A stretch of DNA of 64,000 bases from Physcomitrium patens (Eukaryota; Streptophyta; Bryopsida; Funariales; Funariaceae). Below are positions 1 to 12,500 of this stretch, piece by piece. The DNA is taken from contig NC_037270.1 of the NCBI RefSeq assembly GCF_000002425.4, forward strand, positions 4,138,444-4,202,443, given 5' to 3'. Each line of letters opens with the position of its first letter. Within the stretch, counting starts at the first letter, position 1. The notes under the pieces were generated by a model. It saw nothing but the letters and a program-made list of their open reading frames with translations, was not told the origin of the DNA and made no database searches. A program made the position numbers and the translations under genes.

Positions 1-124
1 ATAAGATTTATATTGCTATGGATTGAAAGGAATTTAGATCTTAGAGATAATCTAGTTCCATTTTATCTAATCTAGTTCTAAGAGTTTCTAATTTTTTAGT
101 CTTTAGCAAAAGCCATTCCAATTT

Positions 125-162
<38 letters not shown>

Positions 163-3100
163 TCTTTCTTTGTAAAATTATTTACTTATTTATTTATATT
201 CTTTGAATTTTTATCCTTCATAAATAGTTGTGTTAGTTTTATCCAATTTTTCTATATTCTCTCTAATTTTTTTTTTCAATTCTATACCAATTTAAATAAA
301 AAAGGCTCATGTTGGATTTTTGAAGACGGAAGAGAGGCCATAGTACAAGTGAGACTTTTTCTTGTACATGTGCTTTGTGGCTTTATTACATTTTATTTTT
401 TTCATAAAAGATTCTAAATTTAAGACTTCAAAAGTTGTTGCTAATGTGATAAGAGTTTTTTATGAATTATTGTAATTTTTAATAACATACTTTTTAAACT
501 TGAATTATATAAAATTTCTTCATTTAATGAAGTTGGCATTAACTATGAATGTTGTTAAAAATTATTAAAATAAAGAGATTTTATTTGCTCATATTAATCA
601 CTTTTATTTGTAGAAATATTAAACATCAATTATAATCTATAAGAAATCAATGGAATCTAAGATATAATGGTCATCTACTATGCAACTAATGGTTTTAAAA
701 CTTTTAAGAATCTTGTGCATGGCAAAATAGAAGATTTTTTTTGAAGATAATATGGCACTAAAAAGATTGACTTGTAAGAATAAAATTTTAGTGAATTTGT
801 ATGAAATTCTATACCAAATGATATAATCTTGACTATATATATATATATATATATAATTGTATTTTTTACATGCTTCTAAGTTTTTATTTTATGTCACTAT
901 CCATATCTTCACAACTAAGTGATTTCTTTCTATACAAGACATAATCAAATCTCTAAAATATATCACCTTTATCATCCATGCACAAACAAAACAAGTCCAA
1001 TGCAAGGTCCAAGTTTCTCACAAGTAGTTAATAACTTCTTTTCTAATGATTTGAGCTCCCTATAGCTCTATCTGTAAGATTTAATATATTTCTTTTATAT
1101 CATTGCAAACAATATCCATCCAATGTAATATGAAGGCTTTAAAATCTGCATTGGTCTTAAATTACTTCTTACTTTTTGCCTAAATATTCTTTTGGGTGTA
1201 CCAAGCACAAAGCAAGTTAATCACAATGTTATCAAAAACTTCATTTATAATTCAAAATCTTAATTACTAAGCTTCTTGTATTTTTGAATAGATACCTTGT
1301 CTTATAATATTGATGTATTTATGACAATGATATTATTGTGTATACATGAAGCTATATAAAAAGAAGTATCTATATAATAAAAGAAAGATTTAACTAAGAA
1401 TTTTAAAAAATAAACAAACATCTATATTTTAAGATTTCTATTACTTAATTGAACTAATTGAGGCTATAAGAATTAAATATAAAAAAGATATTTTAAATAT
1501 CAAAATATATTAATATTCTTATTTCATATTAATAAAATTGATAAGTATATTTAAAATCATTTAATATTTTTTATAAATAATTTTTTATTCATGGTTCTAT
1601 TAATATTTGATCATATAAAATCTAATAATTTATTTTAGCATAAAAAAACCAACATTCTACATTGTAGAAACAATATTGTCAAGAAAGTCAATACATAAGC
1701 TTAATATGTAGTTGTGTCTTTAAATAAGTATCTTCTAAAATTAATATTTATTAGAAATGCTATAGAAGTATTTTCAGATCAAGTTTCTTTTAAGAAAATA
1801 AAGTAAATATCTTCTAAAAAGGTTTCTTCTAAAAGCATTATTTTAGAAGAAAGTAAAAGAATCTAATTTAGAAACTATGTAAAAGTCTTATTTTATACTT
1901 TAAGTACTTATTTAATTACAAGAATAGTATTATTTACAGCAACAAGCTAATTTTTATGTATATATAATTTTTATCTAATAAAAATAGTATTGTAGATCAT
2001 TTAAAATATTACTAATATAATATTTTTTAAATAAAATATTTATTATTATTATATTAAATATTATTAAATATAAATAAGTAATAATTATAGATTTAAGGTT
2101 ATGTATTTAGATTAATTGAGTAACAATTTAATAGTATGTGAAAATTCTACTTTATTTTATGACTTTTTTGCTATACCTAATAAATAAAATTTAAAAATTA
2201 AAGACTAAAATTAACATAAAATAGGTTTTAAAAAAAACTTTAGATTTCATTCACACAATATAACTTATTTGTGGACTTTTTCAATTTGAATGACTTTATA
2301 GTCATTTTTTAAAATAAGACTTAACCATTAGATTTTTATGGACTTAGCATCTACATTATAATATACTTTATACTTAATTTTAAGGATTTAAAGTGTATAT
2401 ATATAAAAGACAAAGATATAATTTTAATTGATATCTATAAGATAAGCTATTTATAAGCAAATAATTTTTATATTAAATATATTGGAATATTAAAAAAATA
2501 ATTAAAATAGATAGAGAAAAAATACATAGAATATATATATATATAATTTTAATTATAAAAAATAATAATTTATTATATGATTAATTTCATAATTCAATTA
2601 TTCATAATATTATTGTAAAGTGATTACATAAGTGATTGTTGTAGAAAACTTGTTTAGACTTTTAAAGAAAAGAAATACTAAATTAAAAAGTGAATCCCTT
2701 TTTTCTTTAGAAAATATCATTTAGATTTGATACAAACTTATAAAGTGGTAGAATCCTTATTTGATTTTAATTTAAATAAAAAATATATAATTAATAATTA
2801 ATTGTGAAATAATTGTTTCATAAAATTATAATATCTTTGTATATCATGTATTGAAATAAGATCTCTTTTTGGAGTATTTAGCAATAGTATAGATTGATAT
2901 TTTATTAGCCATGAAATAATTTGATTGTTGTGATGAAAGAAGAGCTAAAATAACAAGTCACAATAAAATATATTAATTGACTGATTAAAATAATAAATAA
3001 TACTAATAAAAGTAAAAATTAGTTATAATTAGAAAAAACATAACTATATCTTTAATAGGCTAATTAATGACCAAAGATTTTAGATACAAAATATGGAAAA

Positions 3101-3604
3101 AGAAAATAAAGAAGAAGAAGAAGAAGAAGAAGAAGATATTACATTATAAAAGAAAGGTCTTAATACCAAGTAGAGGTAAAGAAAGATCGTATATTCTTGA
3201 TAAAAAAATCATTGTGGTGTTATGATTGTAATAGTTTGACCTTCTACTTTCATCTTCATTAAATTCATAGAGAAAAATTGTTATCAAGTATTATCTTGCT
3301 TTGACATTTCTAAAACTTAGAGATTGAAAGAATAGCAATTAGAGATGACAAAGTTTGCTGACATTTAAAAGAATAGGAAAAGAATTACAATTTTAGTATA
3401 TATTTGGGTACTAGTGGCACAAATCTAATTTCTTTGATTGCATGTTTTCACTTTACTAGTTGATCTTACAATTAAATCACAGCATTCTTTATTCTTGTTA
3501 ACTTATTTGTAGAATTTTTTTCAAAAAATTATAAAATTGTTAAGAACATTGGTATTACATCAAATTAACAATGGATAATTTTTAACCCAAAATATGTTAT
3601 GATA

Positions 3605-3638
<34 letters not shown>

Positions 3639-3800
3639 GTCAAATATTGTTGTTGAATTTTTTAATTAAAATTTTGACATGTTAACAAAAATAGATATCT
3701 TTTGACAAAAAGAGAAAAAAGGAAAAGAAAAGATTATATCAGTATATAAGAAAACTTACAAACTATAAAATAATTAAAACCCATAAAAATAAAAATGAAA
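1..3800. other. AT-rich intergenic DNA, no gene recognised
   Basis: Very AT-rich sequence with no convincing reading frame on either strand. It holds AT dinucleotide runs near 128-160, 836-855 and 3607-3635, and a GAA trinucleotide run near 3109-3135. It may contain old transposon relics, but I could not align it to the families found later in the window. Confidence 0.6.
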
Positions 3801-4053
3801 TTACAGATAACCTCAATCTCACCTCTGTAAATGCCGCTTGCAATAAGCTGTAATCAAAACCTCTAAAGCATATTTATTATAAAAAAAAACACCTGAAATC
3901 CATCTTCTATGTGTTAGGATATACCTTTTAGTAAATTTGTAACAAAATCTACTAATACAGTGCATGCATTCCCAAGCTGATGTATTAGAAAATGTGGAGA
4001 TGCTGCTTAGTGTAAGTTGTAGGAGTGCAGGAGGATGCTCAAAAATGAGTGAC

Positions 4054-4482
4054 CTAAGGGTGAGAATTGTTAAGGTTGAGGTGTATCTCACAAGGCTCCA
4101 CATCAAGGACCATGCCATTGCCTTCTATGTCATCATCATTGACCTGGAGGAATAGTCTGAATAATGGCAGCATGTTTTCCTCCTCTGCCTCTTCATGATA
4201 TGCATTTTCATGCATTGCCACATACTTATCTGCCTCTTCACAATATCTATGTGCATACACAATCTCATTCTCATCTCCAATGCCATCTGCCTCTGCATGA
4301 CACCCATATGCCTCTGAGTAACACCAGTCTGCCTTGGCATCATACTCACATGCCATTGCATAATCCCCATTTGCAGCTTCATAACACTCATCTACCACAT
4401 AATCTAAACTTACATTGGATTCCAGTGACAACTTTCCTGCTACCCCTGGCACAAGAGGTGCTGGCAGTGGAACTGCAGCCAT
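4054..4482 (-). CDS. Small acidic protein with 7-residue tyrosine/alanine repeats, function unknown
   Basis: An ORF of 142 residues begins at an ATG in strong context (CCATGG), with an in-frame TAG seven codons upstream, so this start is well defined. Residues about 34-103 consist of degenerate 7-residue units rich in Tyr, Ala, Glu, Asp and Cys (for example YEAANGD, YAMACEY, DAKADWC), matching a 21-base periodicity in the DNA. No signal peptide, membrane segment or known catalytic motif is visible. I do not recognise the family. The codons are more GC-balanced than the AT-rich DNA to the left. It could be a genuine small gene, the first exon of a longer one, or a remnant of a repetitive protein. 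The plus strand is also open here because the repeat avoids stops in several frames, so coding status is uncertain. Confidence 0.4.
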   Translation of the reverse strand: MAAVPLPAPLVPGVAGKLSLESNVSLDYVVDECYEAANGDYAMACEYDAKADWCYSEAYGCHAEADGIGDENEIVYAHRYCEEADKYVAMHENAYHEEAEEENMLPLFRLFLQVNDDDIEGNGMVLDVEPCEIHLNLNNSHP

Positions 4483-4904
4483 GGTCAGTTGCAGACTGGG
4501 CTAAGATGAATTGAACTCTCACAGTCAGCTTTGTGACATACACTAATTAATGCACCACCCACATCTTGACTGGCCTGCCATTCATCACAAAACATTAGGT
4601 TTTAAACAGTTCCTTTGTGGTGTATTGAAAGGGGAATACCTACTTGAACATGGACCTAAACATGTAGGAGATGCTGAGAAGAAACTACTGCTATGACGGA
4701 CGCTGGCGTGACATTATCTGATTAACCGAATCCAATCTCAAGCTGTATTCCCCGCTTGCTTGACTAATTCATCGCGCTTTCTGAGACTCTCAAGGACCGG
4801 TCGTTACCTTTTCGATTGAAACCCCGAGAAACAGCTTGTTCACGCTGACTGCTCTAGACGGTGGCGCGCGAAGTTCGGCAACCACAAACCCCGTCCTATG
4901 ATCG

Positions 4905-5520
4905 ACTTAAGATACGATTTATCCACACATGCAGTAGTAAAATTCTCCAATGTACAAGTCAGTGCTTTGGCATTGGACAACGGAGTCAGATCTGCGTCCA
5001 CCAAGCCAGTTATAATAGAGCCTGTGAAGCATTTCATTGAGGCGAATGTTTCGCTGATGCTCTGATTCCCTTCAACCCACTTGAATAGCCCAGTTTTGCT
5101 CCCTGTGTCATCCCGAGTTCGAACAATCAGTTGCGCAACACATACATAGTGTAAAAAACAAAAAACGATAGTACATAGCTCAATACCTTCGACCTCCTCG
5201 ATCTCCTTGAGCACCTCTCATAAAGTCTTTTCGGTTTGCTAGTTAGGCTCCTCAAAACTCCCCAGTTCGACCATGGAGCCAGCTCCCTCTAACACAGATT
5301 TTCCAAGCTTTTTCGAAGGCTGGACAAGAATGTCCAGCAGCTTGAGATGAGTAGCGGCCTCGGAAAGTGGTGGAATAACAACAATGCCGTAGTTATCAAA
5401 CATGAACTTTGCGAACGATGATTTAATGGGCGCCATCTGTGGTCGCTCCCAGCTATACGCTGCATCAAGCAGGAGGAGCGTTGGAGAAGGTGGGCGAAGC
5501 TGGCCTTGTTCCACTTCCAC
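4905..5520 (-). pseudogene. Exon-like fragments of an unrecognised gene with two in-frame stops
   Basis: In a GC-balanced stretch, the minus strand stays open from 5520 to about 5240, meets a TAG and then a TGA in the same frame near 5229-5213, and continues open to about 5188. There a GTATTG donor and a CACAG acceptor (about 5102) bound a possible 85-base intron. A second exon-like segment then continues in a soluble-protein-like sequence (FKWVEGNQSISETFASMKCF). The upstream edge at 5520 follows TTTGGCTTTAG, a good 3' splice site, and has no ATG, so this would be an internal exon. I do not recognise the protein. The two stops point to a pseudogene; alternatively the stretch between them is another intron. 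The lower edge is approximate. No link to neighbours is evident. Confidence 0.35.
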
Positions 5521-7523
5521 CTAAAGCCAAAAGCTTGCGATGCCTAGTGGACGTGCAACGCATTAGATCGTCATGGGCTATTGGTGCAAGTATTTTAACC
5601 AGACAATGTATACACATACATCAATAAATACACGGTGATGATAATGAGAGCTTTAGCACTGTATTACACATGACATTACAGGGTGTAGACTGAAAGAGAA
5701 ACCTATCAGAGCAAGTAATGTACTGCTCGAAAGGTACTCCGGATGAATGAAACTCTAGGATAAACTACATTGTACTTCGTTGACAATGTAACATCAACAT
5801 AGGCCCTGCGGAATGGGATATTGGAATTTGAGAATAAGGTACATTTATTGGGCCGGTACATGAGAGGATCCAGGAATGGCTTGAACATTAGTCAAATTAG
5901 CAGCGACGAGTGAAGTGTCTGAGAGTTTCTGTTCCACGTGCCCATTAGTATCGCTGTCATTTTCTGGAGAACAGTGGTGGTTGTCGGGGGCTGTGAAAAC
6001 GAGTTAAGAGGCCCTGATGATCAAAAGAAGCAGACAGCATTCTGAAACGATATACGGTATGGAAGAGCGAAGTGATAACTGAGTGCCTTTTTATTTTTTT
6101 TAAATTGTAGTTGTAAAGAGATAAACACCGCGTGATTTGTGGAAGCAAGTGCGCCTGAGAACAGCCTCATGATGTGGCAGAATTCGCGGTGCAGACACAG
6201 TCGAAGTGGATGTATCCTTCGAGGACCTTCCCATCCTAGATTTTACGCTAATTACAGCCAAGTTATTGATCCACTGAATAAATTAGCAGTTGCAATGTGA
6301 CAGCCTGGTGGAAGGAGAAAGCTGGTATCTCAGGTGGTGCTGCAGGAGGAAGAACACACAACGAATGAACTAAAGAACGAACGAATAGAAGAAGGTAGGA
6401 AGGAATGAAGAAAGAACGAATAAACTAAGGAAATGAGGGGAAGAAGCTTTAGATGAGAGGATTGCATTTGTTTCATTTCCATACATTCTTAAAATCATTT
6501 GCCAGTATAGATGTACGTATCTATGCCCCATTACATTAAATAATAATTAGACACTACGTTACTTTAGATTTGGTTTTTTAGATTCTACATAGAAGAAATA
6601 GAAAAAAGATAAAGGAAAGCTTATGAATTGATAACCCTACCTCTTTTTGCTGTGCACATGTTACTTCAAGATTATTTTCTTTGGGTCCACGATGTAAAAG
6701 TACGTTGCACCTAAAACTATGATTAAGAATTTTGAAATAATAAGCGTCATTTCCGAGCCATAATAATAGAATTTCATAAACACATCGGCAACACGAGCCC
6801 ATGTGAGCAAGTACACGTGCATCTCACTCAAAAACCTAATGTGACACGTTAATTAATTCTTACGCATGGCATCAACCGCCCTCAAAATTGCAAAAATTCT
6901 GAAACCAAAGTGCGGTAGATTACTCTGAACATATTGGAAGTCATCGACGTGGAGGAGGAAATGCAAAAGAAAAACTCAAAAGAATATGTGAATGCGATGT
7001 GAATGTGAGTTGAAATCCGTGGTGCCTGCGTCCACGGCTTCGGTGGCGAAAGCAGCGATGGGCTAGGGCCTAAGATATTATGCCATGGCTGGCGTCGTGC
7101 CACCGCGCTGCGAGGCAAGTTCCGGGCGACATAAATGGGGTGGATGGAGTACTGGCCAAGTGTCTGCAAATTTCCACAAAGCCGCTGTCGTTCGTGAATC
7201 TGTTTTGATGCGGAATATTTTGGAGGTTCTTGGCGATGCGTCGACTAGTTTCCGCAGGATACTAGAGGGTGGAATTGGGTTTGTGGTTACGCAGTGCACA
7301 TTTCGGTAGCAGACTTGGATGGAAGGAAGAACCAGAACACGAGCTGATTATTAGTCGAGCGTAGAGCGCAGGGTTGGTCGTCGGAGTGCATTGATCGATT
7401 CGTCGTTGTAGCGGGGTCTCCACCTTTGGGTTTGGTTTTTCTGTGACCTAAATGTAAGTAGAATATGCCTTGGGGCTTAAATTGAGTTAGACGAGATTGG
7501 CAGGGGTCGCACATCGCAAGTCA
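5521..7523. other. Intergenic region and probable 5' leader of the downstream dehydrogenase gene
   Basis: GC-balanced DNA without a supported gene. A GAAC/GAAG-rich simple-sequence patch lies near 6355-6430. The last few hundred bases probably contain the promoter and 5' UTR of the gene starting at 7524. A 74-codon ATG-initiated ORF at 7085-7309 and small antisense frames are present, but nothing marks them as genes. Confidence 0.5.
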
Positions 7524-8393
7524 ATGGCAGGCCGAGGTGGGAAGCAAGCTCTCCAACATTTGCATCGTCTGCGAGTGTCATCGAGCGTTGGAGATGGCGC
7601 CGTTAGGGCGTCGCATGCGCGTTACTCTGTTTCCACAGCTACTGGGGTGCCCCTTGCTGAGACAACGGAGGCAGAGACCGTAGAATCGACGTCTGCGGGA
7701 CGGAAAAAGCTTCTTGTTCTCGGAGGGAGTGGCTATGTTGGCACTCATGTGTGCAAGGAAGCCCTGTCGAAAGGCATCTCCGTGGCAAGCTTGAGTAGGT
7801 CGGGAAGGCCTGGGGTTGCAGAGCCTTGGTCCCAGGATGTGGAATGGATTAAAGGGGATCTGTTCCATCCTTCGAATTGGCGAAATGAGTTGAGCGATGT
7901 GTCAGCTGTCATATCCTGTGTTGGCGGATTCGGGTCCAATCAACAAATGCAGAAGATTAATGGCGTAGCTAATGTTCAAGCCATTCGAGCGGCAGCAGAT
8001 GCGGGTGTGGAGAGATTTGTTTTCGTTTCAGCGCATGATTTTGGTCTGCCGTCTTTTGTAATGCGAGGTTACTATGCAGGAAAGCGAACTGCTGAAGACG
8101 AACTTCTTCAGAAATTTCCCTACAGTGGTGTTATCTTGCGTCCCGGATTCATTCATGGCATCCGTCAAGTGGGAACATACAAACTGCCACTGAATATTAT
8201 TGGATCCCCACTTGAATTGGTTTTTAAAAACCTGAAAGCAGCCTCTCAGGTCCCTGTGGTCGGTAAGCTTCTCGTGCCTCCCGTGAAGGTGGTCACTGTC
8301 GCCAAAGTTGCTGTCAAATCTGCCATGGATAATTCTGTTCCTCCCGGAGTGATGGATGTTTGGGGCATTATGCGGCTGGGCGGGGATTTATAG
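7524..8393 (+). CDS. Atypical short-chain dehydrogenase/NAD(P)-binding Rossmann protein, organelle-targeted (At1g32220/Coq11-like)
   Basis: A single-exon ORF of 289 residues. The start is the first ATG after an in-frame TAG at 7488-7490. The first 60 or so residues are rich in Arg, Ser, Ala and His with few acids at the start, as in a plastid or mitochondrial transit peptide (inference). The Rossmann fold begins at about residue 62 with KLLVLGGSGYVGTHV; the glycine motif GGSGYVG at 67-73 binds NAD(P). An acidic loop follows the next strand (WIKGDLFHPSNW), then AVISCVGGFG and VERFVFVSAHDFG. A Tyr-x-x-x-Lys pair lies at 183-187 (YYAGK). ILRPGFIHG near 204-212 is typical of atypical SDRs related to NDUFA9. 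The plant relatives (At1g32220, At5g10730 group) are little characterised; yeast Coq11 belongs to the same broad family and affects coenzyme Q synthesis. Length fits the family and the frame is intact. The substrate cannot be read from sequence. Confidence 0.88.
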   Translation: MAGRGGKQALQHLHRLRVSSSVGDGAVRASHARYSVSTATGVPLAETTEAETVESTSAGRKKLLVLGGSGYVGTHVCKEALSKGISVASLSRSGRPGVAEPWSQDVEWIKGDLFHPSNWRNELSDVSAVISCVGGFGSNQQMQKINGVANVQAIRAAADAGVERFVFVSAHDFGLPSFVMRGYYAGKRTAEDELLQKFPYSGVILRPGFIHGIRQVGTYKLPLNIIGSPLELVFKNLKAASQVPVVGKLLVPPVKVVTVAKVAVKSAMDNSVPPGVMDVWGIMRLGGDL

Positions 8394-9540
8394 CCGTGAA
8401 TCAGATGATTGGCCCCTCTTTGGGCTTCATGCTTTCCAAGTTTTGCAGCTTTTCCATCTTGAAAGGGATTATTGCAGCATAGAAGTTTCACAATAATGTT
8501 TGCGAGGGAGAGGTGGGGCTGCCTCAGAGCCATAGAAATACTCTTGATTGAGGGTTTAGGGTTTAAGCTTTAGGTACTGACAATGCACTGCATACGATCA
8601 CCACGGTTGAGCGTTGCCTCAAATTGTGACTCCGCAGCAGACGATCAACAGTGAGGTATTATGGCTTAACCTGGCCCAGTGGTTTTTCCTGGCATATGAT
8701 TGTGTGTTTTTCAATGAATGTGGAACGTTATTGCTCCTTCGGAAATAAAATCTTCCATATCTTGCGATTGGAATCTGTTTCAGTGGTGTGTTCGTAATCT
8801 TTCGAGCTGTAATCCGCGATAAATCTACCGTCTCGCTCCGTTCTCTAGCGTTGTAAAGCTGTTCATTGGTCTTATTTTAGAGATCGACCAACATACTTTC
8901 TTCTCAAACGTTTGAATCTCCTCCACGGCAGCCAGCTACTCCTTCCGGTTCAAGATTGTTCCATTCATTAATTTGAAAGCATACTCTAAATGAAACGATT
9001 ACACTGAACTTTATATTCCATGTGAGCTTCCTTGTGAACATGACAATAGGACAAGTCGGCTTTTACCTTCTCACAAAGTGTGACGAAACGACAGTCTGGA
9101 CTCTTCTGAACACCCTGAAAGTAACCAAGTAATTTGCAGACAGTCTCAGGAGAAAGCAAATTAAGAGTTTGAACTTCAGGAAAGGAACAGTGTTAGAAGG
9201 AAACGAGGTCACATGCTGTAATACCATAGTAAAAAAATGAAGACCACCAATGGAGGGGACACGACACATTCGCCGAACTGAGAATATCCACAAGGGAATT
9301 TCTCGGATTGGATTATGCCCATCCATCTGGCAGTATGGTGCTCAAAACAGTATATTACATTCACAAATCAACATGCAATTGCTAAAATTTAGAATCAAAT
9401 TAAGGTCTTGATGAGAAGCATGTTCCCCTGCCATTAAGCAAGCAAATTATAGTCTTAGTGTTTGCCAACTTTTGAGAGATTTTGATTTTCACATATAAAA
9501 AAAGATTTTACCTTTGCATATGCTCATTGGACAAAAAGCA
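8394..9540. other. 3' flank of the dehydrogenase gene; no further gene seen
   Basis: GC-balanced to about 9350, then turning AT-rich. An 87-codon minus-strand frame at 9063-9326 has no recognisable motif and I do not support it as a gene. The edge near 9400-9540 marks the change from gene island to transposon-derived DNA. Confidence 0.5.
8744..8749 (+). terminator. Candidate poly(A) signal of the dehydrogenase gene
   Basis: AATAAA lies about 350 bases after the stop at 8393, still inside the GC-balanced part and followed by T-rich sequence. It is the best hexamer seen downstream on this strand; no transcript evidence is available. Confidence 0.45.
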
Positions 9541-12500
9541 TGGATAGAATCTTGTGTCCAATTGTCTATTTAGATAATAATTTATAGAATAATCTTTACT
9601 TGTAAAGATTAGTTTGGAAGTAGTCTTGTTAAAATCATGAGCAAAGTAAGAGGTCATCAAATATGCACTTTTAGAAAAATATTTATAAGAATATTCATTT
9701 ATGAAAGTAAATTCTTGACCAATTTAATTTAGTCAAATTATTGTAAGTATTAATCACCAAATAGATCTTAGACTAAGTGTAATTAGACAAGGCATTTGAC
9801 AAGTCTTGTTATTTTCCAAGATAATATGTAAAAAATGGCTTTGAAAAATCTAGAAAATATAAAATAGGAGTTAAAGTAAAGTCTATTTTCAAACCTTTCA
9901 AAGTTTCTTTTGCATCTTTATTCCATTCTAATTTTTCTTTTTAATAATAGATTGAGTCAATTTCAAAAATAATCTTAATAATATCAAATAATAGTTTATA
10001 AATTCTAAAAAATATTAGACATCATGCACAATTCTTATAATTTTTTAATCTATAATAATATACACCTTTTTAAAATCCATTTACAAACTATCATTTGAAT
10101 AATATATTCCAAAATTCTACTTGAGTTTTGTAAAAGACATATTTTTCCATCTTCACATATAATCTTACATCTCTAAGTTTTTGTAGTATTAGACAAACAT
10201 ATTATTCATGTTTTTCTATATATTAAGAATTGATAAGAATAACATCTAAATAATGCACAACAAAATTATCTAGATATTTACAAAATATATTGTTCATTAA
10301 ATACTAGAAAGCAATTAGAGCATTTGTAAGTCCTAAAGATATAACATTATATTCAAAATGGCTATACCTAGTCCAAAACATAGTCTTCTATTTATGTCTT
10401 TTTTTTAATGCATATAAAAATATAGGCTCCTTATAAATCTAATTTAATACATATCTTAGCTTTATTTAGTTGATCAAAGAGTCTCAATATAAAAAACAAA
10501 GAGTAATAATTTTTGATGGTCAGTTAATTAAATCCACAATAATCTATATATATTTTTAAGGATCCATTTTCTTTCTTTACAAAGAGGATTAGCCTATTTG
10601 TAGGAGATTCTAAGTATTAAATAAAATTATTTCTAAGATTTTTATCAATGCATTCTTTCAAAGCAATAAGTTTATTATATAGCAAGTTGTAAATTAGTCC
10701 AAATAATGGTTAAGCTCCTTCTTAAAATTCAATTGCACAATTATAATATTGGTTTTTTAACAATAAATCATCATTCTTCTTCTCAAAGATATTTTAGTAT
10801 ATTTTATAATATTTTAAGATTCTATTGTAATATTTATTTGAATAAAGACTTGATATTGCAACTTATATAAATGCCTTGGCTCTTATAAATGAAGGTCAAA
10901 ATGGTTTTATTTTATTTTATTTTATTTTATTGAAATTAGATCTTAAAGTAATATTTTGTAATTTCCAATCAATATTGGAATTATATACTTAAAACCAAGG
11001 AAGATGAGATACCATTGGATTTGAAGAATATTGAATGATGTAAAAGAAAATATCACATACTTAATCTTTTAATGCCACTTTTATTAGTTTAATTTCTTCT
11101 ATGACATCTTTGGATGTAAGCAATTGTCCATCAATAACTTCTATTAGAGCTGATTGGATCTTCTTTGAAAGTATAAATTCTTCTTGTATTGTAAAGTCTA
11201 TATCCATAAAATATATTAAAGCTCTATTGTTTAGAAGCACTCAAGTAGAAAATTTATGATTTACAAAAACATTTGTCTTTTTTATTAAGTCAAACACTTA
11301 AATAGAATTATATCAATTTAGATAGGTTTTGGTCTTGATGAATAAGTTTCCAAAAACTTGAGAATTGTTGTGAAGACTTGATTTATTCTTCTTTAATCAA
11401 AACTTTGTTCTTGGCCTATATTAAAGAATTAATTATTACATGCAATGATTTAAACAATAAATTATTCTAATAAACTTGTTTATTTTATTTTTAATAGTTA
11501 ATCTTTAATATTATCTTTTAATTCATATTAAAATTCATAATAAGGACTTTATTATTTAAATCCACATTGTAAAGAAGGTTTTGAAATATGACAATATAGA
11601 TGGTAGTTGATTATGATCCTTGTTGTAAAAACTAGGGTTTTAATTTTACTACCCTTTTTCAATTACTTTTTCTAAATGTGGTTGTAAATACTTTTACAAA
11701 TAAATTTAGAACATATAGAAATTTTAAATTCTTTTCCATGAAATATGCAAACCAAAAGAAAATACTATGTGATAAATTACCAAAGTGAACACTATCAAAA
11801 GTGAACTTATAAATTTAACTTGAATAAATCTATCATGATATTAAAAAAGAAGTCACCTTAAATAAAATTATATTTATTAATTTTTATTTATTTATTTATT
11901 TATTTTTATAATTTTATTCCATTAAACAATATAATAAACTTTGCTTCCTTCATAATTTTAATAGCAAGACTTTTTAGATTCACTTGTGAGGTTGGTGTAC
12001 TTACTTCACTCAATTGTACAACTTCTTAGTATAGACATTTTATCTCATTGTTGGCTTCTCCTATAGACGTAGGAATAATATTTTCATAGTTAACATTGTC
12101 AATACATGAAATATTTTTATTAAGAGTATTGACAAGCTCCTAAAGATTTATAATAGCTAAAAATAAAATATCACTTCCATCAAGTATAGCATTCATAATA
12201 TTTTTTTCTTCTATTTTTATAACAAATAATTTTAACAAATCTATAAATAAAATTAGAAGAAAGTGATTTTTAACCTTTGATATCAAATAATTTTTTTTTT
12301 AAAGATGGTAAGTTTATTCACTTAAAAAAAAATCAATATCATAAAAAAATATTAATTTAAAGGAAATAATTTAAAATCTTTAAAATACAACAATACAAAG
12401 TAGGATGATTTATTCACTTCAAATACAAATTTTTTTTAATATATTAGTACTCTTACAAACAATCAAGGAAATTTATCAAAAAAAAAAAAAAAAAAAAAAA

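Noticed and set aside
7085..7309. 74-codon plus-strand frame upstream of the dehydrogenase
   Set aside because: No motif, and an opposing frame of equal length overlaps it; may at most be an upstream ORF.
7455..7503. Possible 5' UTR intron (GTAAGT ... TTGGCAG) before the dehydrogenase start
   Set aside because: At about 49 bases it is shorter than usual plant introns, and no transcript data support it.
7497..7523. Extension of the dehydrogenase upstream to a TTG codon
   Set aside because: The first codon there is TTG, and the first ATG after the in-frame TAG is at 7524; plant nuclear genes start at ATG with rare exceptions.
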